A DNA stretch of 9,109 nt from an uncultured Lachnospiraceae bacterium (GTDB lineage: Bacteria > Bacillota > Clostridia > Lachnospirales > Lachnospiraceae), in assembly GCA_902476645.1 (NCBI GenBank), contig CABSEG010000092.1, forward strand, positions 1-9,109, written 5' to 3'. Both the position numbers and the translations under genes were made by a program. The first letter of the stretch is position 1. Every line of letters starts with the position of its first letter. Positions 1 through 5,893 of the stretch are shown one piece after another. A model generated the notes under the pieces. The model did not search any database. It was not told the origin of the DNA and worked only from the letters and a program-made list of their open reading frames with translations.

Positions 1-29
1 ATTGTAACCTACTTTTACAAAAAATGCAA
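1..29 (-). promoter_or_regulatory. Possible sigma-A promoter reading out of the window to the left
   Basis: Read on the minus strand, TTGCAT (24-29) is followed after 17 bases by TACAAT (1-6), which is one mismatch from the -10 consensus; the -35 match is poor beyond TTG. It lies just after the niaR stop and would drive a gene to the left of the window. An inverted repeat (2-20) covers the spacer and most of the -10. AT-rich DNA yields such matches by chance, so this is tentative. Confidence 0.3.
2..20. repeat. Perfect inverted repeat TTGTAA-N7-TTACAA, candidate operator
   Basis: TTGTAA (2-7) and TTACAA (15-20) are exact reverse complements around a 7-base centre. The repeat overlaps the possible leftward promoter at 1-29 and lies about 50 bases past the end of the NiaR-like regulator gene. 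This is a plausible place for a repressor site controlling the next gene, which is not visible. I cannot assign it to a known regulator. Confidence 0.35.
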
Positions 30-67
30 GTACTTTTTTCAAATTTTTTAAATTTTTTTAATTTCAT
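30..67. other. AT-rich spacer after niaR
   Basis: This short intergenic stretch is almost entirely A and T, with runs of six or seven T. A weak A/T-only hairpin (A6, loop TGCAAGTAC, T6, about 19-39) could help end niaR transcription, but there is no GC-rich stem. I see no gene here. Confidence 0.35.
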
Positions 68-577
68 CTATTTTTCGAGTAAAAAGCCCTTTTCTTTCAA
101 TGCCTGACCAATGATATCCAGAGTCTGTTCACTGTCAGCTTCCACAGTATGACAGTGCTCTCCGCTGGTCAGATTATTTAAAGGATGCGCTTCCTTCCTG
201 CGAATCTGCTCCAGAAATTCACGAACCTGCCTTCTGGATCCGATAGAAAGGTCTGCCTGCAATTTTCCATAAACCCCATGTTCCACATAGACGTCCCGTA
301 CAAATCCCCCCATGTCTACGATGGTGTTTAACTCGTCCTCAATCTGACTGTCCGCGTGTTTAACCCGAAATACCCTTGATACCGATACGGGCTGTTCTAA
401 CAAATATCCCCTGGTGGTGGAAAAGACCGGGTACCCTGCTGCCCGAAGTAAGGCAATATCCTGCACTACCACCTGGCGGCTCACCTGACACTCCTTTGCC
501 AGTGCTGTTCCGGAAATGGGCTTTTTAACCTCCCGAAGCAAGGCTAAAATTCTCTCACGTCGCTCTTCTCCAGTCAT
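68..577 (-). CDS. niaR: NiaR/YrxA-type transcriptional repressor (HTH_11 plus 3H domain)
   Basis: Predicted niacin-responsive DNA-binding repressor of NAD precursor synthesis and uptake genes, acting in the cytoplasm. The 169-residue product has the family's usual length and layout: an N-terminal winged helix (about 4-58, with the recognition helix near VSRQVVVQDIALLRAAGY) and a C-terminal 3H domain (about 66-168). His74, Glu82, His141 and His143 are spaced as expected for the metal/ligand site of this family. The ATG at 577 is chosen because GGGAGG lies 5 bases upstream; an in-frame TTG at 598 lacks such a site. The gene lies 27 bases after the amidase stop with no terminator between, so the two are probably co-transcribed. 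Its targets are not visible here, apart from a possible operator at 2-20. The family call is firm; the ligand is inferred from family knowledge. Confidence 0.87.
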   Translation of the reverse strand: MTGEERRERILALLREVKKPISGTALAKECQVSRQVVVQDIALLRAAGYPVFSTTRGYLLEQPVSVSRVFRVKHADSQIEDELNTIVDMGGFVRDVYVEHGVYGKLQADLSIGSRRQVREFLEQIRRKEAHPLNNLTSGEHCHTVEADSEQTLDIIGQALKEKGFLLEK

Positions 578-582
578 AAAAA

Positions 583-588
583 CCTCCC
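583..588 (-). promoter_or_regulatory. Ribosome binding site that fixes the niaR start
   Basis: GGGAGG on the minus strand lies 5 bases before the ATG at 577. It lies inside the extra codons that would be read from the TTG at 598, which argues for the ATG as the true start. Confidence 0.75.
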
Positions 589-604
589 TTTCTCTCAAAC
601 AGTC

Positions 605-1696
605 CTACTCTTCAAAGAAGCAGTCGATACCATCTGCAATCCCCTGTACCATTTTCTTTTGGTACGCGCTGCTTTGCATTTTTATATCTTCCTGTGGATT
701 CGTCATATAACCCATCTCCAAAATAGTAGTAGGTACCTGGCTCCAATTGTTACCGCTCATAGAATCTGTCTCCCAGATATACTCTCTAACCGTTGACGTC
801 CTCTTTATATAAGCATCCAGTATATCCTCGGATAGCTTCCGATTTCTCTTATACATATCCGGCACAAAAGAACTATCTGAAGTAGTGCAAATAGTCATAG
901 CTCCTCTCGCGCTCGAAATGCTGCTTCCATTAGCGTGTATACGCACATAGGCATCCGCCTTTGCCTTGTTTGCTACCATAGCTCTTTCCTTACAGCTTAT
1001 GGCCGTTTTGTGATCTGTTCTGGTCATAAGAACCAGGTAGCCCCTTTTTTCCAATTCTTTTTTTAACTTTTTAGATATTTTCAGAGTCAGTTGATATTCT
1101 GGCACTCCGGTGGCCGTCCCCTGGGTTCCGGATGCGTCTTTTGCCTTCTGCTGGCTACTTCCCGGCCCCAATGGCTCCGTACCGGCTGCCACCACGCCGG
1201 AATGTCCCGGATCAATCACCACAGTCTTTTTGGGAATCCAGATACCATCCTTATTGATTCTGCGCCCTTCAATCCTGCAATTAACTGCCATGATTCCTCT
1301 TTTCTTCCGGAAGTATCTCCAGTTTCCTTTCACCTTTTTCCATCCGGTTATCATGTCTCCGTTTTTTGTAAAATAGTAGGTTTTTCCCTGAATCGTTTTT
1401 AAGCCGGTTGCCATCTTCCCGTTTTTCTTCAGATAGTAGGTATCCTTTTTCCAGGTCACCCATCCGGTCTGCATTACCCCCTCTTTGTTAAAAAAGTACC
1501 ATTTTCCCCGGATATGTACCCAGTCTTTTTGTTTCTCTCCATTTTTATAATAATAAACTTTTCCATCTATCTGACGGAATCCTTTTTCCTTTGCCTCTGC
1601 CTTACCTCCCGTACCGAAAAGGATGCAAAAAATGGCAAACAGATAAAGCATTCTTTTCATATTTCTCATCCTACTTATTCCTTTCTTTCTTGACAT
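605..1696 (-). CDS. Secreted N-acetylmuramoyl-L-alanine amidase with cell-wall-binding repeats
   Basis: Predicted zinc amidase that cuts the bond between N-acetylmuramic acid and L-alanine in peptidoglycan, outside the cell. A signal peptide spans about residues 13-35 (ending KAEA). Five or six aromatic/glycine cell-wall-binding repeats follow (about 38-155), then an Amidase_3 domain (about 158-363). Zinc ligands are likely His165 (IDPGHSG), Glu200 and His254 (RIHANGS), with Glu327 (ILEMGY) as catalytic acid, so the enzyme looks intact. The start at 1696 has AGGAG 9 bases upstream. Starts at 1669 or 1660 are also possible and would give a more ordinary short signal peptide; the long basic leader is odd. 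It precedes niaR in an apparent two-gene unit, and its start codon overlaps the divergent apbE promoter. Likely roles are wall turnover or cell separation; the exact role is not shown. Confidence 0.9.
   Translation of the reverse strand: MSRKKGISRMRNMKRMLYLFAIFCILFGTGGKAEAKEKGFRQIDGKVYYYKNGEKQKDWVHIRGKWYFFNKEGVMQTGWVTWKKDTYYLKKNGKMATGLKTIQGKTYYFTKNGDMITGWKKVKGNWRYFRKKRGIMAVNCRIEGRRINKDGIWIPKKTVVIDPGHSGVVAAGTEPLGPGSSQQKAKDASGTQGTATGVPEYQLTLKISKKLKKELEKRGYLVLMTRTDHKTAISCKERAMVANKAKADAYVRIHANGSSISSARGAMTICTTSDSSFVPDMYKRNRKLSEDILDAYIKRTSTVREYIWETDSMSGNNWSQVPTTILEMGYMTNPQEDIKMQSSAYQKKMVQGIADGIDCFFEE
1232..1585 (-). repeat. Tandem cell-wall-binding repeats in the amidase
   Basis: This part codes for imperfect units of about 20 residues of the form G-x-W/Y-Y-F-x-x-x-G-x-M-x-T-G-W, as in choline-binding-type repeats. 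The last unit is degenerate and ends in KDGIWIP just before the catalytic domain. The DNA copies are diverged, so this is an old protein repeat, not a mobile array. Confidence 0.8.
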
Positions 1697-1719
1697 CTTT
1701 TCTCGCTCCTGCCTATAAT
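1690..1719 (+). promoter_or_regulatory. Consensus sigma-A promoter for apbE
   Basis: TTGACA (1690-1695) and TATAAT (1714-1719) are exact consensus boxes separated by 18 bases. Transcription should begin near 1726, about 60 bases before the apbE ATG at 1787. This rules out the in-frame ATG at 1718, which lies inside the -10 box. The -35 overlaps the start codon of the divergent amidase (1694-1696). Strong, apparently unregulated transcription of apbE is the simplest reading, unless the inverted repeat over the -10 is an operator. Confidence 0.85.
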
Positions 1720-1762
1720 GATGCTGTTGAACTGGATAAGTCTGCAGCCTCAGACATCATTA
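1716..1762. repeat. Inverted repeat across the apbE promoter and leader
   Basis: TAATGATG (1716-1723) and CATCATTA (1755-1762) are exact reverse complements 31 bases apart. An inner pair GTCTG (1740-1744) / CAGAC (1751-1755) directly abuts the right arm. The left arm covers the -10 and probable start site of apbE. It could be a regulator site or, on the minus strand, a hairpin in the amidase leader. The two pairs could also be coincidental. Confidence 0.35.
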
Positions 1763-1786
1763 CACCAAAAGGCAGGTAATTCATTT

Positions 1787-2758
1787 ATGATTCTAAAACG
1801 TATCTTTTCCATAATCTGTATACTCTGTCTGGCGCTGACCGGGTGCCGTGACATCTCCGGAAATCCTCTTTCTAAAAGCGGTATCTATCTGGACACTCTC
1901 ATTACCATTACTGTGTACGGTACAGAGGATGAAGCCTTACTAGATCACTGTTTTTCTCTATGTGCCTCCTACGAAAAGCTGTTTAGCCGTACTTTGGAGG
2001 GCAGTGATATCTATCGCATCAACCATTCCAACGGTCAGCCCACACAGGTGGATGGAGAGACAGCTCTCTTGATCGAAAAAGCCATCTACTATAGTGAGCT
2101 TACGGAAGGAGCCTTTGATTGCACCATTGCTCCTTTAAGTATCCTCTGGGATTTTCAAAATGCCACCCATCCCCCGGCCTCCCAGAAGATACAAGAAGCT
2201 CTGTCTCTTGTGGACTATCGCACCATCCAGGTGGCAGACCACACCGTGACCCTGCAAAATCCCAATGCCGCCATTGATCTGGGGGGAATCGCAAAAGGAT
2301 ATATCGCAGACCGAATCAAGGACTATCTGAAAAGCCAAGGTGTCACCAGTGCCCTTATCGACCTGGGTGGAAATATTTTAGCCGTAGGCAATAAACCGGA
2401 TGGATCTGCATGGAACATCGGTATTCAAAAACCTTTCGACCAAGCAAGCTCTGCCATCACTTCTCTTAAGGTACAGGATCAGTCCTTGGTCACTTCTGGT
2501 ATTTACGAGCGGTATTTTCAGGATGGCAATACCCTTTATCATCATCTTTTAGATCCCTCAACCGGATATCCCGCAGACACAGGACTTTACAGCGTCACAA
2601 TCCTGACCGATCATTCCGTGGATGCAGACGCGCTGAGTACTGCCTGCTTTGTACTGGGCCCAGAAAAAGGTATGTCCCTTGTCAAGTCTCTGCCCGGAGT
2701 GGAAGCTGTGTTTGTGACTGACACCCAAGAACTTCTACGTTCAGATGGACTTACCTGA
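1787..2758 (+). CDS. apbE: ApbE-type FAD:protein FMN transferase, lipoprotein
   Basis: Predicted Mg-dependent enzyme that transfers FMN from FAD to a threonine in D-x-x-(S/T)-G-A-T motifs of extracytoplasmic proteins. The 323-residue product begins with a lipoprotein signal (lipobox LTGC, Cys20), so it should be anchored on the outer face of the membrane. Visible family motifs are FSRTLEGSDIYRIN (67-80), the FAD-binding IDLGGIAKGYIAD (163-175), LIDLGGNI (190-197), HHLLDPSTGYPAD (252-264) and a metal-binding segment VDADALST (278-285). The ATG at 1787 is preferred: a consensus promoter lies just upstream, a modest AGG-type ribosome site lies 10 bases before it, and it gives a compact signal peptide. 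Its probable substrates, RnfG and RnfD, are encoded convergently nearby. It has its own promoter and so is not in the rnf transcript. Confidence 0.93.
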   Translation: MILKRIFSIICILCLALTGCRDISGNPLSKSGIYLDTLITITVYGTEDEALLDHCFSLCASYEKLFSRTLEGSDIYRINHSNGQPTQVDGETALLIEKAIYYSELTEGAFDCTIAPLSILWDFQNATHPPASQKIQEALSLVDYRTIQVADHTVTLQNPNAAIDLGGIAKGYIADRIKDYLKSQGVTSALIDLGGNILAVGNKPDGSAWNIGIQKPFDQASSAITSLKVQDQSLVTSGIYERYFQDGNTLYHHLLDPSTGYPADTGLYSVTILTDHSVDADALSTACFVLGPEKGMSLVKSLPGVEAVFVTDTQELLRSDGLT

Positions 2759-2780
2759 TACAGTACTTGGTATTGAAAAA

Positions 2781-2810
2781 GAGGGAAGCGGAATTGCTCC
2801 GTTTTCCCTC
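2781..2810. terminator. Hairpin terminator shared by apbE and the rnf-side genes
   Basis: GAGGGAAG-CGGA pairs with TCCG-(T)-TTTCCCTC around the loop ATTGC, giving 12 base pairs (one G-T wobble) with a single bulged T. On the minus strand the hairpin is followed by TTTTT (2776-2780), a good intrinsic terminator for the cell-wall protein and rnf transcript. On the plus strand, 23 bases after the apbE stop, the tail is only CTTCTGCTT, so termination of apbE is probably weaker. It is the only clear terminator in the window. Confidence 0.85.
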
Positions 2811-2817
2811 CTTCTGC

Positions 2818-3777
2818 TTAATCGTCAAAATTCTCGCAGATGCCTTTTGCATTAAAGCGGTATTCCTTTCCTCCTGCCGAGTAAGTAGCACTTCTGGCCA
2901 TCTTTCCGCTCTCCGGGAAAAAGTAGTAATAATTTCCGTTAATTTTCATCCAGCCCGTGGCCATTATTCCAATTCGATCCAGTCTGGTGTCCAAAAAATA
3001 GCGTTCCTTGCCATCAGAAAAAAATCCGGTTTTCATATAGGTATTGCTTCCAAAGTAGTACCAATGTCTTTCCCCCTTCGCATCCCGAATACGCTGCCAG
3101 CCTGTTACTGCCTTTCCCTTTTTGAAATATCTCCATTTCTGTCCATATCCAACCCACCCTGTCTTATTTTTGGATGTTCTGGTATCGTCTCTATATCCAG
3201 GTATCCAGCTTCCTTTACGGTTAACATACCGGTTTTTGATCCAGGTATCCGTCTTCATTTTCCCATCTTTTCCAAGATAGTAATAAGATTTACCATGCTT
3301 AATCCACTTTTCTTTCACCATGACGCCTTTTGTATTAAAGTAATACCAGGATTTTTTGATCTTTTGCCATCCGGTCAACGCATATCCTCTTGAGTCAAAG
3401 TAATATTTTTTCCCCTGAATGGTTCTCCAGCAGCTTTTCGGACTAGTCCCATTGCCGTTGTCGAACCAACGCCCGATGGAATTCTCCTTCCATCCGGCAT
3501 CTGCCAGCTGCTTTTTTAAAACACCGTTGGTCCTAAAAGAATAATACCGTCCCCCTAATTGTAGCAGTCCAACGGCCCGCTCCCCAGACCGCCTCAAATA
3601 GTACCGTTTCTTTCCCAACTGAAGCCACCCCTTTTGGGGAGCTCCATTCTCATAGTAATACCATTTGTCATCTTTTTGTACCCATCCCTTCTTGGGGGCC
3701 GCCACAGACCTGGTGGAAATCACCACGCACAAAAGCATTGCCAGTAGAAAAAAAATCCCCGTCTTTTTTCTGCTCAT
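2818..3777 (-). CDS. Secreted protein made of cell-wall-binding repeats, no enzyme domain
   Basis: A 319-residue protein with a signal peptide (about 1-27, ending SVAA) followed almost wholly by aromatic/glycine cell-wall-binding repeats of the choline-binding type, such as ALTGWQKIKKSWYYFNTKG. No catalytic domain, membrane anchor or sorting signal is visible, so it probably sticks to wall polymers through the repeats. A degenerate module at 179-194 (KNRYVNRKGSWIPGY) resembles the module that ends the repeats in the nearby amidase, but here more repeats follow. The start has GGAGG 8 bases upstream. The gene begins 36 bases after rnfB with no terminator or good promoter between, so it may ride on the rnf transcript; it ends at the shared hairpin. 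Its function is unknown; a structural or adhesin-like wall protein is the most that can be said. Confidence 0.85.
   Translation of the reverse strand: MSRKKTGIFFLLAMLLCVVISTRSVAAPKKGWVQKDDKWYYYENGAPQKGWLQLGKKRYYLRRSGERAVGLLQLGGRYYSFRTNGVLKKQLADAGWKENSIGRWFDNGNGTSPKSCWRTIQGKKYYFDSRGYALTGWQKIKKSWYYFNTKGVMVKEKWIKHGKSYYYLGKDGKMKTDTWIKNRYVNRKGSWIPGYRDDTRTSKNKTGWVGYGQKWRYFKKGKAVTGWQRIRDAKGERHWYYFGSNTYMKTGFFSDGKERYFLDTRLDRIGIMATGWMKINGNYYYFFPESGKMARSATYSAGGKEYRFNAKGICENFDD
2833..3690 (-). repeat. Tandem cell-wall-binding repeats filling the secreted protein
   Basis: Imperfect units of about 20 residues with conserved G-W, W-Y-Y-F and G-x-M positions run through nearly the whole mature protein. A break near residues 88-116 (LKKQLADAGWKENSIGRWF) departs from the pattern, and a Lys/Thr-rich linker lies near 195-206. 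At DNA level the copies are diverged. Confidence 0.75.
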
Positions 3778-3813
3778 TTACCTCTCCTCCTCTCCAAAAC
3801 TTGTGGCAAGGAT

Positions 3814-4626
3814 CTATGCCTTCTTTTCCGGAATGTTGGTAATGATTTTTCTGGGACATTCCGATGCGCAGATGCCACAATTGATACATTTTCCGGCATC
3901 CACATGAGCCAGATTCTCTTCCACAACAATAGCCTCACTTGGACAAGCCTTCTCGCACTTCCTGCAACCGATACAACCTGCCTTACATACGTCTATCACC
4001 TGTTTTCCCTTCTCCTTTGAGGAGCAAGCCACCAGATGCTCCAGTTCATAGGGCACCAGTTCTATCAGGTGCCTGGGGCAATGCGCTACACATTTTCCAC
4101 AGGCCTTGCAGGCTTCTTTGTCTACTACAGCTACACCATTATTGATATGAATCGCATCAAAAGGACAGACCTTCACACAAGTCCCAAATCCCAGGCAGCC
4201 AAAGCTACAGGATTTTGGCCCCCCGTCCGGCAAGGTTCCAAGAGCTTCACAATCCCCTGCACCGCTATAATCATAATTTAGCGAGGTCTTGTCACAGTCT
4301 CCCGCACATCGGACAAAAGCCACCATTCTCTTGACATCCTCTGCTTTCTGACCCATTACAGCGCCAATCTGGGCTGCCACAGGCGGGCCTCCCACAGGAC
4401 AGGCATCCACCTTTGCATCCCCGTTTGCAATGGCTTTTGCCAGAGCGTCACAGCCGGCATATCCGCATCCACCGCAGTTATTTCCGGGAAGCGCCTCCCG
4501 GATGCGCAGTTCCTTCTCATCCACTTCCACTTTAAATTTTTTATCTGCAATTCCCAGAAACAATCCCAGGATTAGCCCTGTACCTCCTACAATGGCAGTG
4601 GCCAGCAAAATTCCTGTCAGACTCAT
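3814..4626 (-). CDS. rnfB: Rnf complex subunit B, multi-cluster ferredoxin subunit
   Basis: Iron-sulfur subunit thought to accept electrons from reduced ferredoxin and pass them into the Rnf membrane complex. The 270-residue protein has one N-terminal membrane helix (about 5-25) and then the RnfB four-cysteine domain (Cys51, Cys54, Cys59, Cys76; CGGCGYAGC). Four ferredoxin-like motifs follow: Cys140-144-150-154, Cys173-176-179-183, Cys218-221-224-228 and Cys247-250-253-257, each ending in Cys-Pro. Further cysteines occur at 107, 111 and 126. It is longer than the roughly 190-residue proteobacterial RsxB and fits the clostridial form with an added two-cluster module. The ATG has AGGAGG 7 bases upstream, which overlaps the rnfA stop. 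It is the last rnf gene; a cell-wall protein gene follows after 36 bases. Confidence 0.95.
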   Translation of the reverse strand: MSLTGILLATAIVGGTGLILGLFLGIADKKFKVEVDEKELRIREALPGNNCGGCGYAGCDALAKAIANGDAKVDACPVGGPPVAAQIGAVMGQKAEDVKRMVAFVRCAGDCDKTSLNYDYSGAGDCEALGTLPDGGPKSCSFGCLGFGTCVKVCPFDAIHINNGVAVVDKEACKACGKCVAHCPRHLIELVPYELEHLVACSSKEKGKQVIDVCKAGCIGCRKCEKACPSEAIVVEENLAHVDAGKCINCGICASECPRKIITNIPEKKA

Positions 4627-4637
4627 ACCCTATCCTC

Positions 4638-5213
4638 CTATTTCAGCCCTGAAAATCCAAAAAATGCAATCGCCATCAGACATGCCGTCAGCAACACAAT
4701 GGGGGAACCCTGAAAGGATTCCGGCACGTCATTATATTCGATCTTTTCACGGATTCCTGCCATCAGTACAATTGCCACCGTAAATCCTACGGCCGTGGCA
4801 AATCCATTCACCACGCCCTGAAGCACGTTATAGGATTTCTGAACATTTAAAAGAGCCACTCCCAAAACTGCACAATTGGTGGTAATTAAGGGCAGATATA
4901 CCCCCAGAGACTGATACAGACCCGGACTGGATTTTTTTAAAAACATCTCTACAAACTGTACCAAAGCTGCAATTACCAGAATAAAGACAATCGTCTGCAA
5001 ATAGGTGACATTCCATGGCACCAGAATAAATTCATAAATCAGGCTGGTACAAAGAGACGAGAGCGTCAAAACAAAGATGACTGCTCCTCCCATCCCGGCT
5101 GCGGTTCCCATTCTTTTTGAAACTCCCAGGAAAGGACACAGACCTAAAAACTGGCTTAAAACCACATTGTTCACAAGCGCTGCACCGATTGCAATGGTTA
5201 ATAACTCTCTCAT
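4638..5213 (-). CDS. rnfA: Rnf complex subunit A, integral membrane subunit
   Basis: Polytopic membrane subunit of the ferredoxin:NAD+ oxidoreductase, homologous to NqrE. It has 191 residues and about six hydrophobic segments, as usual for the family. Cys26 (LGLCPFLG) and Cys114 (TTNCAVLG) are the conserved half-membrane cysteines that, with those of RnfE, are known to hold an intramembrane [2Fe-2S] cluster. The start codon overlaps the rnfE stop in an ATGA junction, with GGAGGGG about 7 bases upstream, so translation is probably coupled. rnfB follows after 11 bases. Nothing is unusual in the sequence. Confidence 0.95.
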   Translation of the reverse strand: MRELLTIAIGAALVNNVVLSQFLGLCPFLGVSKRMGTAAGMGGAVIFVLTLSSLCTSLIYEFILVPWNVTYLQTIVFILVIAALVQFVEMFLKKSSPGLYQSLGVYLPLITTNCAVLGVALLNVQKSYNVLQGVVNGFATAVGFTVAIVLMAGIREKIEYNDVPESFQGSPIVLLTACLMAIAFFGFSGLK

Positions 5214-5893
5214 GATGCATCCCCTCCTTTACAGCCTCCGCTGCAGGCATCACAGCCCCCCGCGCATCCGCTGCCGATATTTGTCTCTTTTCCTTTTTCC
5301 GCTGCCTTGCGTTTTACTCTGTTTTGCAGAGCCACTAACATAGCCAGCACAAAAAAAGCCCCAGGTGCCAACACAAAAATAGTAACCGGCTCATAGGAGG
5401 CAGGCATTACCTGAAATCCGAAAATCTGTCCGGCCCCAATCAGTTCCCGGACAGCTCCAATAGAAGTCAGTCCTACCGTAAATCCCAGGCCCATTCCAAT
5501 TCCATCAAACAGGGAAGGAATCACCGGATTTTTGGACGCATAAGCTTCCGCACGTCCCAGGATGATACAGTTTACTACAATCAGCGGGATATAAATTCCC
5601 AGACTATCATACAGAGTCGGTATGTATCCCTGAAGCAAAAACTGCACAATGGTCACAAAGGACGCCACAATGACGATAAAGGCGGGTACACGCACTTCAT
5701 TGGGAATCCATTTCCGGAGGGCTGAAATCATCATATTGGACATGGCCAAAATTACCATTGTGGTCAAGCCCATGCCCAGGCCGTTCATAGCTGAAGTGGT
5801 CACTGCCAGGGTTGGACACATGCCCAGCATTAGGACAAAGGTCGGATTTTCTTTTACCAGACCATTATAGAGTCGTTCCGTAATCTTACTCAT
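5210..5893 (-). CDS. rnfE: Rnf complex subunit E, with a cysteine-rich C-terminal tail
   Basis: Polytopic membrane subunit homologous to NqrD and partner of RnfA. Cys26 (LGMCPTLA) and Cys109 (VVNCIILG) are the expected ligands of the shared intramembrane [2Fe-2S] cluster; about six hydrophobic segments lie between residues 17 and 190. After the last segment and a basic stretch (NRVKRKAAEKGK) the protein ends in a Gly/Cys tail with Cys210, Cys214, Cys217 and Cys221 (CAGGCDACSGGC), absent from the short proteobacterial form. The ATG at 5893 has GGAGG 8 bases upstream; a TTG one codon earlier is less likely. The first 8 bases overlap the end of rnfG, and the stop overlaps the rnfA start. The family call is firm; the role of the tail is unknown. 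Confidence 0.95.
   Translation of the reverse strand: MSKITERLYNGLVKENPTFVLMLGMCPTLAVTTSAMNGLGMGLTTMVILAMSNMMISALRKWIPNEVRVPAFIVIVASFVTIVQFLLQGYIPTLYDSLGIYIPLIVVNCIILGRAEAYASKNPVIPSLFDGIGMGLGFTVGLTSIGAVRELIGAGQIFGFQVMPASYEPVTIFVLAPGAFFVLAMLVALQNRVKRKAAEKGKETNIGSGCAGGCDACSGGCKGGDAS

Noticed and set aside
1718..1786. Upstream in-frame ATG that would lengthen ApbE by 23 residues
   Set aside because: The ATG lies within the TATAAT box of a consensus promoter, has no ribosome site, and would bury the lipoprotein signal peptide.
1697..1860. Promoter for the amidase on the minus strand
   Set aside because: I looked for -35/-10 pairs upstream of the start and found none with good boxes and spacing, so none is annotated.
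2767..3393. 208-codon plus-strand open frame
   Set aside because: It lies entirely antisense to the repeat-rich secreted protein and across the terminator; its openness comes from the repetitive opposite strand and it shows no domain.
2833..3690. Repetitive DNA resembling a CRISPR or satellite array
   Set aside because: The periodicity is about 60 bases in frame and encodes degenerate wall-binding repeats; there are no identical direct repeats with unique spacers.
3778..3860. Possible separate promoter for the cell-wall repeat protein
   Set aside because: The best pair (TTACCA, 18 bases, CATAGA) matches consensus at only four and three positions, too weak to call.
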